DNA of 64,000 bases from Aquarana catesbeiana (taxonomy: Eukaryota; Chordata; Amphibia; Anura; Ranidae): positions 99,196,144-99,260,143 of the forward strand of contig NC_133326.1 of the NCBI RefSeq assembly GCF_042186555.1, given 5' to 3'. The first letter of the stretch is position 1. Every line of letters starts with the position of its first letter. The notes beneath the pieces were generated by a model. That model was given only the letters and a program-made list of their open reading frames with translations, was not told where the DNA came from and did no database searches. This document shows positions 45,201 through 55,350 of this stretch, one piece after another. Both the position numbers and the translations under genes were made by a program.

Positions 45201-48200
45201 TGGTTCAGTGTGCAGCATATTTAGCCATCCTGAGTGTCAAAGACTTTTCTGCAAGTTTGGAATATGGAGACAGGTTTTTTGTCCTTTCACCTTGGCCTCT
45301 GAATATGTGAATGGATGGCTATTTTAAATGTTGAGGCAATCCATAACCTGGTAAATTAATTACACTGAGCACCTTAAAGGGGACCTGTCAGCTCAGATGG
45401 TACATCTTAGGCTTCTACCTAGGCTTGTTACATCTATTTGCAGGCTTCCAGTAAAGATTAGGGTTGCCACCTCATGCCTTTTAAACCTGAACACCTAGTA
45501 ATTACACAGGTTCTGTGGCTGTTTAAGGTGGTAATTAAACTCACTTAGTGCCTTATCTGCATGAAATTAGCCTCAGAACCTGTGTAATTGATATGTGTTT
45601 GGGTTTAAAGGGATGAGGTGGCAACCCTATTAGAGATACTAGCTCCAGCGCACATACATCACTGTGTGCGATAATGCAAAGGTGTACTTGGCTCCAGAAT
45701 TTGCACCATTTCCTGAGACTGATGCTCTTTGTGATACAACTTTTGGGATTTTTCAGACTGCTGGTCATTTCCATTTTACAACAGTAGAGGGCAATATATA
45801 TAAAATTGTATTGAAGTCGGAACTGCACAGAATCTGGTTTAATAAAAACTTACATATTTTGTCTCTACAATAAAAGTTACAAATGTAACAAATGCAATTT
45901 CTTTAAAATGTGTTTAAGATTTTCAAAAAAGAAACCATGTACTGTAACTGTAAGAGGAATAAAAACAAAGTACAGTAGTACAATACCACAGGGTGCCAGA
46001 GGAAAAGCATAAAAGAGGACTACGCAGAGCCAACAATGTAATCCTTAATGCAATTGCACCTTGCAATAGACACTCGCACACAAGAAAACACTCACAAGTG
46101 CAATTTAGTAATTTATTGAATTTAGTAATTTATTGAAATTTTAACATGTCAGCTAAAATAAACTGCCCTATAATTCTCATGTACAGTTCTCTGTGTATGA
46201 TGGGTAGCAGGTCTAAATCACAACAGTTGTCATGGACAAACAAGTGCTTTTGCATTTTTAATAAGTAAAAAAAAAATGTTGTTGAATTTTATTTAGAGCA
46301 TTTTACTAGAAGAATAAGTCATTCTGCAGCAGTGTGATTGAATTTCATGCTCTGCATGCTGGTAAAGGTCAATTCCTAGCTCACTATGCTAGCATCCTTC
46401 CTTGTTCATTGATTAGTTTGAGCAATATTAATTTCCCCAAACCCATCATAGTAAAACATTCATCCCCAATACGCCTGCATAATATATTCCCGTTCAGATT
46501 GATTACCAGTTAAAACTGAATTCCACAACCCCCTTCCTTGCTCCCTCTTCAGTGTGAATTCATTTATGTCTTTAGGCTGGTTATGTGACATTCATGGTCC
46601 TCTGCCTTTTCAGTTCTTCCCCAGTGCTGGGCTGTCCACTGTAATCCGCTTTCTGCATTTTTGTATTCAAAAGCTACTTCCTGTATGATTGTATGTGAAT
46701 GCAAGGTGCCATAGTGATTAAGTGCCATAGTGATGAAGTTCTATAATGCCCTGCACTCACAGCATGCCCTCAGTCTTCCAGGTTGAATGATGCTGGGTGT
46801 CATTCACTCAGGAAGACTAAGGACATCTAGTGGAAAAAAGTAATTCATGCTAACTGCCAGGGGAAGAAATCCTCCAGTGAGCGTGGGGGGGAAGCAAAGT
46901 AAAGGATAGACAGTTTCTGGTGGTGGGGGACTCAATTCTTAGGACAGAAAGGGCAATCTGTGACAAAGACCTGAAGCGCCAAACTGTATGCTGTCTACTG
47001 GGCGCTCGGGTTCGGCACATCACGGATCTGGTGGATGGATTACTGGGAGGGGGTGGTGAAGACCCAGCTGTCATGGTGCACGTTGGCACCAATGACAGAG
47101 GCAGATGGAGTGTTCTAAAGAACGATTTTAGGGACTTGGGAGCTAAATTGAGGAAAAGGACCTCCAAGGTAGTATTCTCAGGGATACTACCGGTACATTG
47201 AGCCACACCAGAAAGGCAGAGGGAGATTAGGGAGGTAAACAAGTGGCTGAGGAGCTGGTGTAGTAAGGAGGGGTTTGGGTTCCTGGAGGACTGGACCGAC
47301 TTCTCAGTCGGTCACCAGTACTATAGAAGGGATGGACTGCACCTAAATGAGAAGTGTGCAGATCTGCTTCGAGTAAAGATAGCCAACAAGTTAGAGGGGT
47401 TTTTAAACTAGGCGACGGGGGGGGGGGAATCCAGAGGTAGAGATAGTCAGCGCGGAACATAGGCCACAGGGTAGTATTGGGGGCATTAGTGGTAGGTTGA
47501 CTAAAGCACATAAACCCAAGGTAAGTATAGTAACAAGTCCTAGTTGCAATCTCGCAACACCCATTAAGAGCATAGTATGCGACTGGTCTAAACTACATGG
47601 CATGTTCACCAATGCCAGGAGCCTGGTGAACAAGATGACTTGGTTCAACAGCTCACGTGATTGAATGGGAACCATTCAAGGGTATACCCTTTATTGCAGG
47701 GATAGAGACGGTAAAAAAGGGAGAGGGGTATGCCTGTATATCAAGAATAATGTACAAGTGAATGTGAGAGATTACATCACTAAGGGAGCTAGGGAGGAGG
47801 TGGAATCCTTATGGGTAGAGCTCCAAAGGGATGAAGGTAAGGGTAACATAATACTGGGAGTATTCTATAGGCCCCCTAACCCGAGGGAGGAGTGGGAGGC
47901 GGACCTCCTATCACAATTTGGATTAGCAGCAAGGATGGGAAGTTTTATCATAATGGGGGATTTTATCTATCCAGACATAGACTGGGCAGAGGGAACCACG
48001 CATTCGTTTAAGGCTCGCCAGTTCCTAAATGTCTTGCAGGACAATTTCATGGGTCAGATGGTAGAAGCACTAGAACTAAAACTAAAGCTTTACTAGATCT
48101 ACTGATTACCAACAATACAGACCTGATCATGGATGTGGAAATACGGGGCAATTTAGGAAACCGCGATCACAGGTCAATTGGCTTCAGTATAAATCACACC

Positions 48201-51200
48201 AATAGGAAACATAAGGGAAATACAAAGACACTGAATCAAAAGAGCCAACTTCCCTAAACTACGAACCTTGCTAGAAGATATAAATTGGGATAAAATCTTA
48301 GGAACAAAGAACACAGAGGGGAGATGGGTTTGCTATAAGGGCATTAGCCATTGCATCCCATTGGGTAATACATTTAAAAGAGCAAACAAGAGTCCTGGAT
48401 GGCTTAACGCCAATGTAAAAATGCATATAAAAGCAAAGGAGAAGGCCTTCAAAAAATACAAGGTCGAGGGATCATCATCGGCATTCAAACTTTATAAAGA
48501 ATGCACCAAAAAATGTAAGGATGCAATTAGGGCGGCTAAGATAGAACACGAAAGACGCATAGCGGAGGAGAGCAAAAAATTTCCCAAGGAATTCTTCTAT
48601 GTATGTAAACAGTAAAAAAAGGGAGGACAGACCATATTGGCCCCATAAAGAATGAGGAAGGACATCTGGTTACAAAGGATGGGGAGATGGCGATGGTATT
48701 GAATTTATTCTTCTCCTCAGTCTTCACAATGGAATTGGGGGGGGGGGGCTTCCATAACCAAAACTGCAGTGTTTATCCTCGTGACACATCACAGAAAGCA
48801 CCCTCATGGCTAACAGAGGACATAATTAGAATTGGACTTGGGGAACTTCACATTAATAAATCACTGGGACCAGATGGCTTGCACCCGAGGGTACTTGGGG
48901 AACTCAATCAAGTAATTGCCAGACCATTGTTCCTAATTTTTACTGACAGTCTACTGACTGGAATGGTACCAGCGGATTCGAGAAAAGCAAATGTAGCACC
49001 AATATTTAAAAAGGGCCCAAAATACATCCCTGGGAATTACAGACCAGTTAGCCTAACATCAATAGTATGCAAGCTCTTGGAGGGGATGATAAGGGACCAT
49101 ATGCAAGATTTTAGTAATGAAAACGGTATCGTTAGCAATAATCAACATGGATTCATGAAGAATCATTTTGCCAAACCAATCTATTAACCTTTTATGAGGA
49201 GGTGAGTTGCCATCTAGATAAAGGAAGGCCCGTAGACATGGTGTATCTGGATTTTGCAAAAGCATTTGACACAGTTGCCCATAAACGTTTACTGTAAAAA
49301 ATAAGGTCCATTGGCATGGACCATAGGGTGAGTACATGGATTGAAAACTGGCTACAAGGGCGAGTTCAGAGGGTGGTGATAAATGGGGAATACTCGGAAT
49401 GGTTAGGGGTGGGGTCCCCCAGAGTTCAGTGCTGGGACCAATCCTATTTAATTTGTTCATAAACGACCTGGAGGATGGGGTAAACAGTTCAATCTCTGTA
49501 TTTGCGGATGATACTAAGGTAAGCAGGGCAATAACTTCTCAGCAGAATGTAGAAACCTTGCAAGAAGATCTGAACAAATGAATGGGGTGGACAACTACAT
49601 GACAAATGAGGTTTAATATAGAAAAATGTAAAATAATGCATTTGGGTGGGAAAAATATGAATGCAATCTATACACTTGGGGAGAACCTCTGGGGGAATCG
49701 AGGATGGAAAAGTACCTGGGGGTCCTAGTAGATGATAGACTCAGCAATGGCATACAATGCCAAGCTGCTGCTAACAAAGCAAACCGAATATTGTCATGCA
49801 TTAAAAAAGGGATTAACTCCAGAGATAAAACGATAATTCTCCCACTCTATGCTGTACAATTCTGGGCACCAGTCCTAGGTAGGGATGTACTGGAAATGGA
49901 GCGAGTTCAAAGAAGGGCAACAAAACTAATAAAAGGTCTGGAGGATCTTAGTTATGAGGAAAGGTTGCGAGCACTGAACTTATTCTCTCTGGAGAAGAGA
50001 CGCTTGAGAGGGGATATGATTTAAATTTACAAATACCATACTGCTGACCCCACAATAGGGATAAAACTTTTTTGCGGAAGGGAGTTTAACAAGACACGTG
50101 GCCACTCATTAAAATTAGAAGAAAAGAGGTTTACCCTTAAACTGTGTTGAGGGTTCTTTACTGTAAGAGTGGCAAGGATATGGAATTCCCTTCCACAGGC
50201 GGTGGTCTCAGCGGGGGGGGCATCGATAGTTTAAAAAAGCTATTAGATAAGCACCTGAACGACCGCAACATACAGGGATATACAATGTAATACAGACATA
50301 TAATCACACACATAGGTTGGACTTGTGACTTTTTTTCAACCTCGCCTACTATGTAACTATGTGTGGGACAACACCAGAGAGGAGATAATTATTGCAAGTG
50401 GAGCTCTTTTTTTTTTTTTTAACTGCCTTGAAATATCTGCTTTGGTAAATTTCCTGGACATGTTTTTTTCCTATTCGTCTTCAAACATCATTGATCACAT
50501 GACAACAGACTGTATACTACTTTATCATTTTACTTTTATTAGCCATTCACATCTATAACATCTGTTTAAATTGATAAGGTTTGTGACAGGTTTACTTAAA
50601 GTGGAAACTAAAGTTCTGCTGTGAGCAGGCAGGTTTTTCATTGCAGAAGAGACATGCAAAGTCTCTTCTGCAATAAATGACACCTACTTGCCTGATCACT
50701 GCGATCCCCGGATTATAAACTGAGCTGTGCTTAGGCAGCTTCGTTTATAGCAGCCTGCCTGATCCTGTGACTGGGCCTGATGACTAGGCCTGTGCAGGAG
50801 TGACATCCCATGCCAGCCAATGAAAAGGTCTGAAAACCACTACACAGAAGATGCTGGCACCGGAGGGACTGTTGGAAAGTGGACTACCTCTGTCTTTAGT
50901 TCCGCTTTAATTTCTTACTTACTGTTGATGCTGCCCAGTGAACAGATCAGTAATTTTTCAGTGGCAGTACATTTTTTTTTTGAACAGAAAAGTTTTTATT
51001 TATCAAACACAAATACATTAGAAATAAGAGGTGCACTTTACATTTGTATACATATCAGAAGTAGCAGTAAAGTATGCTTACAAGAGTTCAATGAGTGAAC
51101 AGATTTATTGAGTTGAGATTCTAAGGCACTTAATAAGAAAAATGTAACGAAGGGTCAGTTAGGTATATCTGTAGAGATCAGCACACTGGGGGGGGGGGGA

Positions 51201-54200
51201 ACGACATGTCAAGAAGGAAAGGGGAAGAGGGAGAATTGGAAAAGAGGGGAAAAAAGGGGGGGGGGAGAGAAGAGGATCAGGGAGGGGAGGAGAGAACATC
51301 AGACATGGCACATTGCATCAAGATCAGTACATCATGCTCGCATGCTCCACCAGTAGGAGCTCTTAACTGGGATTAGGCCTCATCTTTACCCATTTCCCCC
51401 AGATTTTGTCAAATTTCTTGGGACATTTACAGCTCATGTATGTCAACTCATACAGGGGCAATACTGCGTCAATCATTGATCTCCATTGTGAGACTGTTGG
51501 TGGGTCCGCCAGTTTTCATTTGCACAAAATAGATTTCCTGGCATAATAGGCTGAGTAGAAAACAAACAGCTGCTTGTGTTTATTAGGCGTGACAGTGTCA
51601 CATATACCTAGGAGGAGAATTCTGGGAACAGTGGCTACCTGCAGCTCCCCAGTCTCATTGATCTCATTCACCACATCCCCCCCAGAACTCTTGTATTAGG
51701 GGTCAAGTCCAGACTACATGTATGAAGGTTCCCACCCCACTCTGGCATTTAGGGCAACGGTCTGACTGCGTCGGGTATATTTTAGCCAGTCTTTGAGGGG
51801 TGTAATAAGCTTTATGTAGAAACTTGAGCTGGGTATATCTGTCTCTACCATTTGATCATTAGTGGTATATATTGCTGAATCCCCTCATCCCAGTCCTCCA
51901 AATCTAGGGTTGGAATGTCACTCTGCCAGCATTAGAAGAGCTGTGTGTTCTAGTTAGTATCACAGGAGGAAATTCTGAGGTACACGGACGAGAGGACTCG
52001 GTCTGCATTACGGGACGTCAAGTAAGATTCTATCATATGTGAGGCAATTGTCGGTGTCTGTGGGAATTGTGACTGGAGTGCTTGTCGTAGTTGCAGGAAT
52101 CTAAAGAACATCCAGGAAGGTAGATGAAACGTGGTTTTGAGGGTGTCATATGGTAGAAAACTGCCAGCCGGCATCACGTGTTGTATCTTAGTAATCCTAA
52201 ATCTGGCCCATACACTAGGGTCTGGGAGCGTCTGTAGATGCCCAAACTTTCAGGAAATTGAATACTAGCATGCGTTTAATTTTAGAATTTAAGCCCCTAA
52301 AATTCCAGGAGACTATAGTTATAGGGGCCATTTATTGTGCATTGGAATCTGTAGTGTGTGCCGAATCTCCACCTGTAGCGCATCAGGCGCCATAGCTGCA
52401 GGATAAAACACAAGTATAACAACCTTTAGAGTCTGAATCCTAACAAGGCAGGAATCCCTGAGTAACAGTAAGCATTGAGTAAAAAAGTGTACCAGAAAAA
52501 TTAAAATTTAAAACTTGGGATGGTAATCTCCCAAACATAACATAAAACCAACACAGCTTCCCTTCCCCCCCTCTGCGCACCACCCCCCGAACCCGGGTGC
52601 CCTTCAATCCCAAAACAGAACATGGCTACTGCCAATTGGGTTCGTGCACAGTGGCACACCAGGGTAGATAGCAGTCTAGTGCTAGCACAGTCCATCCACC
52701 GGAGAGCCCACCGACTCAAAGGTAGGAGAATATGTCAACACGGGATATGTTATCCCTACAGATGTATGTTCACCCAGGGAACCTGGGGGCACAAACTTAA
52801 TGGGCATTTCGTTTCAGAACAACAATGGCTCAATGGGCCAAACAGAGAGAAAAAGGGGGAGAAACAAAAGTTGGGGGAGCAAAATAAAATATCAGGGGAA
52901 AGAAACTTCCGCTTGGGCACAAGTCCTCAGCAGGGGTTGGTTATCTCAGGTGTATACATCTAGGGAGCAAGTGAGACGAGGAATTGGCAAATGTGTGAGT
53001 TCTCAATTCTCACTGTCCTGCAAAATATGACTGTATACCCCATCGCCATGACTGTTGCTTATTCCATCAGGGCAGTAACAGTGACTCAGTTCAGTTAAGC
53101 ATCTCATCAGTCAGTTAATGTAGCCAGAATAGATCCACCCATACTTCACTGTCATGGGTTGGCAGATTAATTACAGCTTGGGTACACATGGTCGTAGGTG
53201 TATAGGCCCAGCAAACAAAGATCCAGGAGCTGGAGAACATCAGGCCCTGGGAAGGCTATCCAGCCAGTGGGAAGCCTCCTCAGGGGATGTGAAGAAGCGT
53301 ACAGTTTCACTATCTTGCACACGCAGTCTGGCTGAGAAGAGCATGGTATATTTAATTTTCCTGTTTCTGAGGTTGAGCTTAACATGATCAAACGATCTCC
53401 TCTGTCTCTGGGTACCCTCCGAGTAGTCAGGGAAGATAATGAGCTTGGTGGATTCATAATGCAAAACAACAATTTTCCTGGCTTCTCTTAGCACCAGGTC
53501 TCTGTCTCTAAAGTTAAGGAGTTTCATTATAAACGTGCGTGGGGGGTTCCCAGCAGGGGGTCTGGTTGCTGGCACTCTATGTGCCCGTTCTATTACAAAG
53601 TGGGCCGAAAATTAGGCCTGGGGCAGCAGTGAGCGGAGCAGCCGCTCCGTGAAGGTAGTAGGGTCAGTTCCTTCAGCCCCCTCTGGAAGCCCCACAATGT
53701 GGAGGTTATTCCTCTGATTTCTATTCTCAGTGTCCTCGGTGTGAGATTCCAAGCCCTTTACCTTGGCTTTAAGTGTATGCAGTGAGGCCACATGGTCGTG
53801 CAGCATGTCTTCAGTGTCAGTCACCCTGTGCTCCACTGTAGTGACTCCACATCTTTACAGATAAGGCCCAGCTCTAGTTGTAGCGAGTTGATCTTACCAG
53901 TGAGGGTGGCTTTGCAATCGGTAATCGCCTGCATGAGAGCGGTGAAATTGCTGTGCTCCAGCATCACAGGGTCCAGGTCTCCTCCATCTGTGTCGCCATA
54001 TTGGATTTTATAACCTCAGTTGGTGAGGCTGGCACGCTGCCGGCGGTTTTGGAGCTCTTTGCGGAGGTACGGGGGATCGTGGACCTCCTCCCCTTTCGCA
54101 TACCACTCCTGGTCTCGGGTGCTATCGCCTACGGTAGGTCACAGGGGTAATACTGCAGGGATTAGGGTAAAAATCAGTTGACTCGGCCGGAGCTCTCCTA

Positions 54201-55076
54201 ATGTGCTGCCGCTCCGATCGCCATCTTGGACACGCAACGGCAGTACATTTTTAAACTGTAGAACATCTCATCTTTCTGGACAGCAATGTTTGCAAACAAC
54301 ATGGAATAATTTGCATTTAAAGTGGAAGTTTAGAAAATTAATTCCTGCTAGATCACTTCATGCCCCTTTTGCAGGTGTAGCTATGTACAAGTAATACACT
54401 GTGTCACCCTGCTCTGCACATACTCAGTTGCTCTCCATTTTTAGGCACTGCAGAGTTTGTAGAGGCCAATCTGCTGACAGCCTTAAAGTGGAATTAAACC
54501 CTCTTATTCTTTACAGCCAAGAAAGCTGTTTCTGTTTGATCTGCAGCTGTCATGGTTCTGCACGTGATCAATTATGACACCAGCCACTTGAGGTTTCACA
54601 GTTTGGTTGTAGACACAATCAAATGTGACAGTTAGCAGTTCCAGCATTCTAGGAATGTAACTGTTTTTTTTTAACCAGTAAATTGATGGGTTTAGTTCTG
54701 CTTTGATTTACTGCTGTTCAGGGGCTCTTGGCTTCAGCAAAATGGCAGCCTCCAGCAAGAAGACACGGGAACGATGCTGGAGGCAATTTACAGCACACAC
54801 TAGTTTTGGTAGCATAATTATAAATGTGGAATGTATGTCCCTTACTAAAGAACATTATTTTTTTTATGAAGTTGTTATGGGTAAAGTTCCGCTTTAACTG
54901 CCTTGTCAATTATATCTTCATAGGTGGATGATATTAAAGAAGCAATGTCCGATCTGAAAAAAAAAAACATTCGGCTTCTAAGTGAAGAGCCTAAAATAGG
55001 TGCCCATGGAAAGCCAGTTGTCTTCCTGCACCCAAAAGACTGTGATGGTGTCCTGGTGGAGCTTGAACAAGCCTAG
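39227..55076 (+). CDS. mcee: methylmalonyl-CoA epimerase, mitochondrial (three exons)
   Basis: Coding exons are 39227-39254, 43325-43665 and 54924-55076, giving 173 codons plus TAG. The enzyme interconverts the 2R and 2S epimers of methylmalonyl-CoA in mitochondria, between propionyl-CoA carboxylase and methylmalonyl-CoA mutase (family knowledge). Residues 1-35 are basic, with Arg/Lys and no acidic residue, as expected of a mitochondrial presequence. A single VOC/glyoxalase-type domain follows, from about residue 40 to 170. By alignment with the human protein the metal ligands are His47 (in RLNHVAIAV), His119 (in GGMHHICIE) and Glu169 (in LVELEQA). The length is close to the human protein (about 176 residues). 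All four splice sites are GT/AG and the frame is open throughout. Both introns are packed with transposons. I recognise the family with high confidence; expression is not shown. Confidence 0.95.
39665..40380. mobile_element. TTAA-type element fragments in mcee intron 1
   Basis: TTAA plus AGTGGAAGAAAAGCC at 39665, and TTAA plus AGCAGAACTTCATCC at 40021, are typical left ends. A right-hand part with acaggtaagtgtcctattattaaaagtcagcag lies at about 40339-40373 (shown only as words). The right boundaries are degraded. Confidence 0.5.
40381..41935. other. mcee intron 1, no feature recognised
   Basis: Non-coding; poly-T tract near 41670-41684. No exon or complete repeat identified. Confidence 0.6.
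41936..42902. mobile_element. 967-bp fold-back element in mcee intron 1
   Basis: The ends GCCCCGATTCACACTGCTGC and (other strand) GCCCTGGTTCACACTGCTGC. Inner parts are also inverted (gactgcaat and attgcagtc; catagactgcaat). Flanks TTA/TAC hint at a decayed 3-bp target. Related in style to 57320-57584. Confidence 0.75.
42903..43324. other. mcee: end of mcee intron 1
   Basis: Nothing beyond the splice acceptor: a pyrimidine-rich tract at 43289-43322 followed by CAG at 43322-43324, and a ctgac/ctaat branch-point candidate near 43300. Confidence 0.6.
43325..43665 (+). CDS. mcee: mcee coding exon 2
   Basis: The exon begins after a pyrimidine-rich acceptor ending TTTTCAG at 43324 and ends at the donor GAG|GTACAT. 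It encodes residues 10-123: the rest of the presequence, then the first beta-alpha-beta module of the VOC fold. The metal ligands His47 and His119 and the conserved stretches RLNHVAIAVPDLEKA, LGAQVSE, PLPEHGV and FLQKNKAGGMHHICIE are all present. The frame is open from the split glycine codon to the last base, and the exon ends in phase 0. This is the strongest single protein match in the window. Confidence 0.95.
44006..44345. repeat. fold-back repeat in mcee intron 2
   Basis: Arms of about 95 bp: ggataaaaaggaag (left) pairs with cttccattttatcc (right), and gaaaagtagcaacatgtaca with its inverse at 44253-44272. A C17 run lies at about 44217-44233. Confidence 0.8.
44346..45458. other. mcee intron 2, no gene recognised
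   Basis: A T-rich tract lies at about 44740-44770. At 44835-45020 the phrase gtgaccaatcacag recurs in both orientations, probably a decayed fold-back element. Confidence 0.55.
45459..45629. mobile_element. hAT-type miniature element in mcee intron 2
   Basis: The ends AGGGTTGCCACCTCATGCC and (other strand) AGGGTTGCCACCTCATCCC. Flanks GTAAAGAT and TTAGAGAT agree at 6 of 8 positions, fitting an aged 8-bp duplication. Confidence 0.75.
45630..46855. other. mcee intron 2, no feature recognised
   Basis: Non-coding AT-rich DNA. A 16-bp tandem duplication (atttagtaatttattg) lies near 46105-46135. Confidence 0.6.
46920..47411 (+). pseudogene. CR1 ORF1 with SGNH/GDSL hydrolase domain, one in-frame stop
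   Basis: The 163-codon frame reads MVGDSILRTE (GDS serine block), VHVGTNDRG (GTND block) and, near the end, RRDGLHLNE (Asp-x-x-His block). These are the three catalytic blocks of the SGNH hydrolase family known from CR1 ORF1 proteins. A single TGA at 47199-47201 interrupts an otherwise continuous frame that runs on to TAG at 47409-47411. The frame is open at its 5' end and may begin upstream. The role in retrotransposition is thought to involve lipid or RNP association; here the copy is dead. Confidence 0.8.
47590..50024 (+). pseudogene. CR1 ORF2 (endonuclease-reverse transcriptase) pseudogene
   Basis: It starts near MFTNARSLVNKM at about 47600. The early endonuclease block with its catalytic Glu is deleted: the reading jumps from NARSLVNKM to IQGYTLYCRDRDGKKG. 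The GDFN motif reads GDFI. The RT domain is recognisable: SLGPDGLHP, IFKKG, NYRPVSLTS, LDFAKAFDTV, then the catalytic FADDTK at about 49501-49518. The C-terminal part (KYLGVLVDDRL, VQRRATKLIKG) ends at 50024. Stops and frameshifts (for example near 49190, 49297 and 49420) prevent a single product. Confidence 0.85.
50596..50910. mobile_element. TTAA-type miniature element in mcee intron 2
   Basis: TTAA at 50596-50599 and 50907-50910. The ends AGTGGAAACTAAAGTTC and (other strand) AGCGGAACTAAAG. 315 bp including duplications, non-coding. Confidence 0.88.
51363..52331 (-). pseudogene. L1 ORF2 remnant: endonuclease start fused to C-terminus
   Basis: The segment starting at ATG 52331 reads MAPITIVSWNFRGLNSKIKR, the first beta-strand and Asn of the L1 endonuclease. 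Around 52245 the sequence jumps directly to the thumb-like part (AGSFLPYDTLKTTFHLPSW, then FRFLQLRQALQSQFP). It continues to the C-terminal zinc-knuckle-like block DRCPKCQSGVGTFIHVVW and a stop at 51363. Reverse-transcriptase motifs are absent, so more than 2 kb of ORF2 has been lost. Frameshifts are present. Confidence 0.82.
52332..53239. other. L1 inter-ORF region
   Basis: About 0.9 kb between ORF1 and ORF2 on the minus strand with no recognisable domain, longer than expected for an L1 spacer. It may include a further insertion I could not delimit. Confidence 0.45.
53240..54101 (-). pseudogene. L1 ORF1 (RNA-binding protein) pseudogene
   Basis: It starts at ATG 54101 with a basic tail (MRKGRRSTIPRTSAKSSK). 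A coiled-coil-like segment follows (HRVTDTEDMLHDHVASLHTL). The RRM hallmark RNNLHIVGLPEGAEG lies at about 53660-53705. The C-terminal domain includes NPPRTFIMKLLNFRDRD and ends SHWLDSLPRA at 53240. Order and motifs match L1 ORF1p (Transposase_22 family), which trimerises and coats L1 RNA. Frame breaks near 53990 and 53605 make it a pseudogene. Length, about 287 codons, is normal. Confidence 0.85.
54317..54897. mobile_element. TTAA-type miniature element abutting mcee exon 3, copy 1
   Basis: TTAA plus AGTGGAAGTTTAG at 54317, and GTAAAGTTCCGCT plus TTAA at 54894-54897. It shares gctagatcacttca, ccatctgctga-like and caaaatggcagcctcca stretches with 55351-55615. It contains a nested element at 54483-54706. 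Confidence 0.82.
54483..54706. mobile_element. nested TTAA-type miniature element
   Basis: Left end TTAA plus AGTGGAATTAAACCC; right end GGGTTTAGTTCTGCT plus TTGA (decayed TTAA). The copy at 55351 lacks this insertion. Confidence 0.8.
54924..55076 (+). CDS. mcee: mcee coding exon 3 (terminal)
   Basis: The exon starts after the acceptor TTCATAG at 54923 and encodes the last 50 residues, from VDDIKEAM to LVELEQA, then TAG at 55074-55076. It contains the conserved IGAHGKPVVFLHPKDC stretch and the third metal ligand Glu169. Eleven consecutive A bases at 54957-54967 encode KKKN, so this run is a slippage-prone site for sequencing errors, but the frame is intact here. A miniature transposon ends 26 bp upstream of the exon. 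Confidence 0.94.
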   Translation: MDDIKEAMSDLKKKNIRLLSEEPKIGAHGKPVVFLHPKDCDGVLVELEQA

Positions 55077-55222
55077 TGCTCATGGTCATATTAAATCCAT
55101 GGAATTAAAGAAAATAAGGTCAATTGTGGATCTTTAGAAAGTTTGACTACACTTAAATTATGATCATTCTCTGTGATTTGTCTTCATGTAAGTGAACTGA
55201 TTGTCTAAGCATATTAATTAAA
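55077..55222 (+). terminator. mcee: candidate mcee 3' UTR with ATTAAA polyadenylation signals
   Basis: ATTAAA hexamers, the commonest variant polyadenylation signal, occur at 55090-55095, 55104-55109 and 55217-55222 after the stop codon. No canonical AATAAA is present in this stretch. Which one is used cannot be decided from sequence. Confidence 0.35.
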
Positions 55223-55350
55223 AATTATCCCTTTTCTAGTTTCCCTAGCTTTGTAAATAATGAAAACACTGACTAATTAACTTGCTACAATTATTTGTTT
55301 AACTTCAAATTGGTTTGGTGACCATATTTGTATTACTGTTGCAGCAACCA

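Larger units (their letters stand above)
46856..50355 (+). mobile_element. CR1-type LINE, degraded but nearly full length
   Basis: It contains ORF1 with a GDSL/SGNH hydrolase, an ORF2 with endonuclease and reverse transcriptase parts, and the CR1 3' end with gttggacttgtgact and ctatgtaactatg. It lies in mcee intron 2 in the same direction as the gene. The 5' boundary is approximate. No target duplication was found, as is usual for CR1. Confidence 0.88.
50977..54238 (-). mobile_element. L1-type LINE, internally deleted, antisense in mcee intron 2
   Basis: The target duplication GGCAGTACATTTTT is present at 50963-50976 and 54239-54252. A T10 run at 50972-50981 (poly-A on the element strand) overlaps it, and AATAAA lies at 50995-51000 on the minus strand. 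The 5' end, at 54238, has the motif CAAGATGGCGATC about 11 bases in. The element keeps its 5' UTR, ORF1, the first codons of ORF2, the ORF2 C-terminus and its 3' UTR. The RT core is deleted. Confidence 0.9.
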
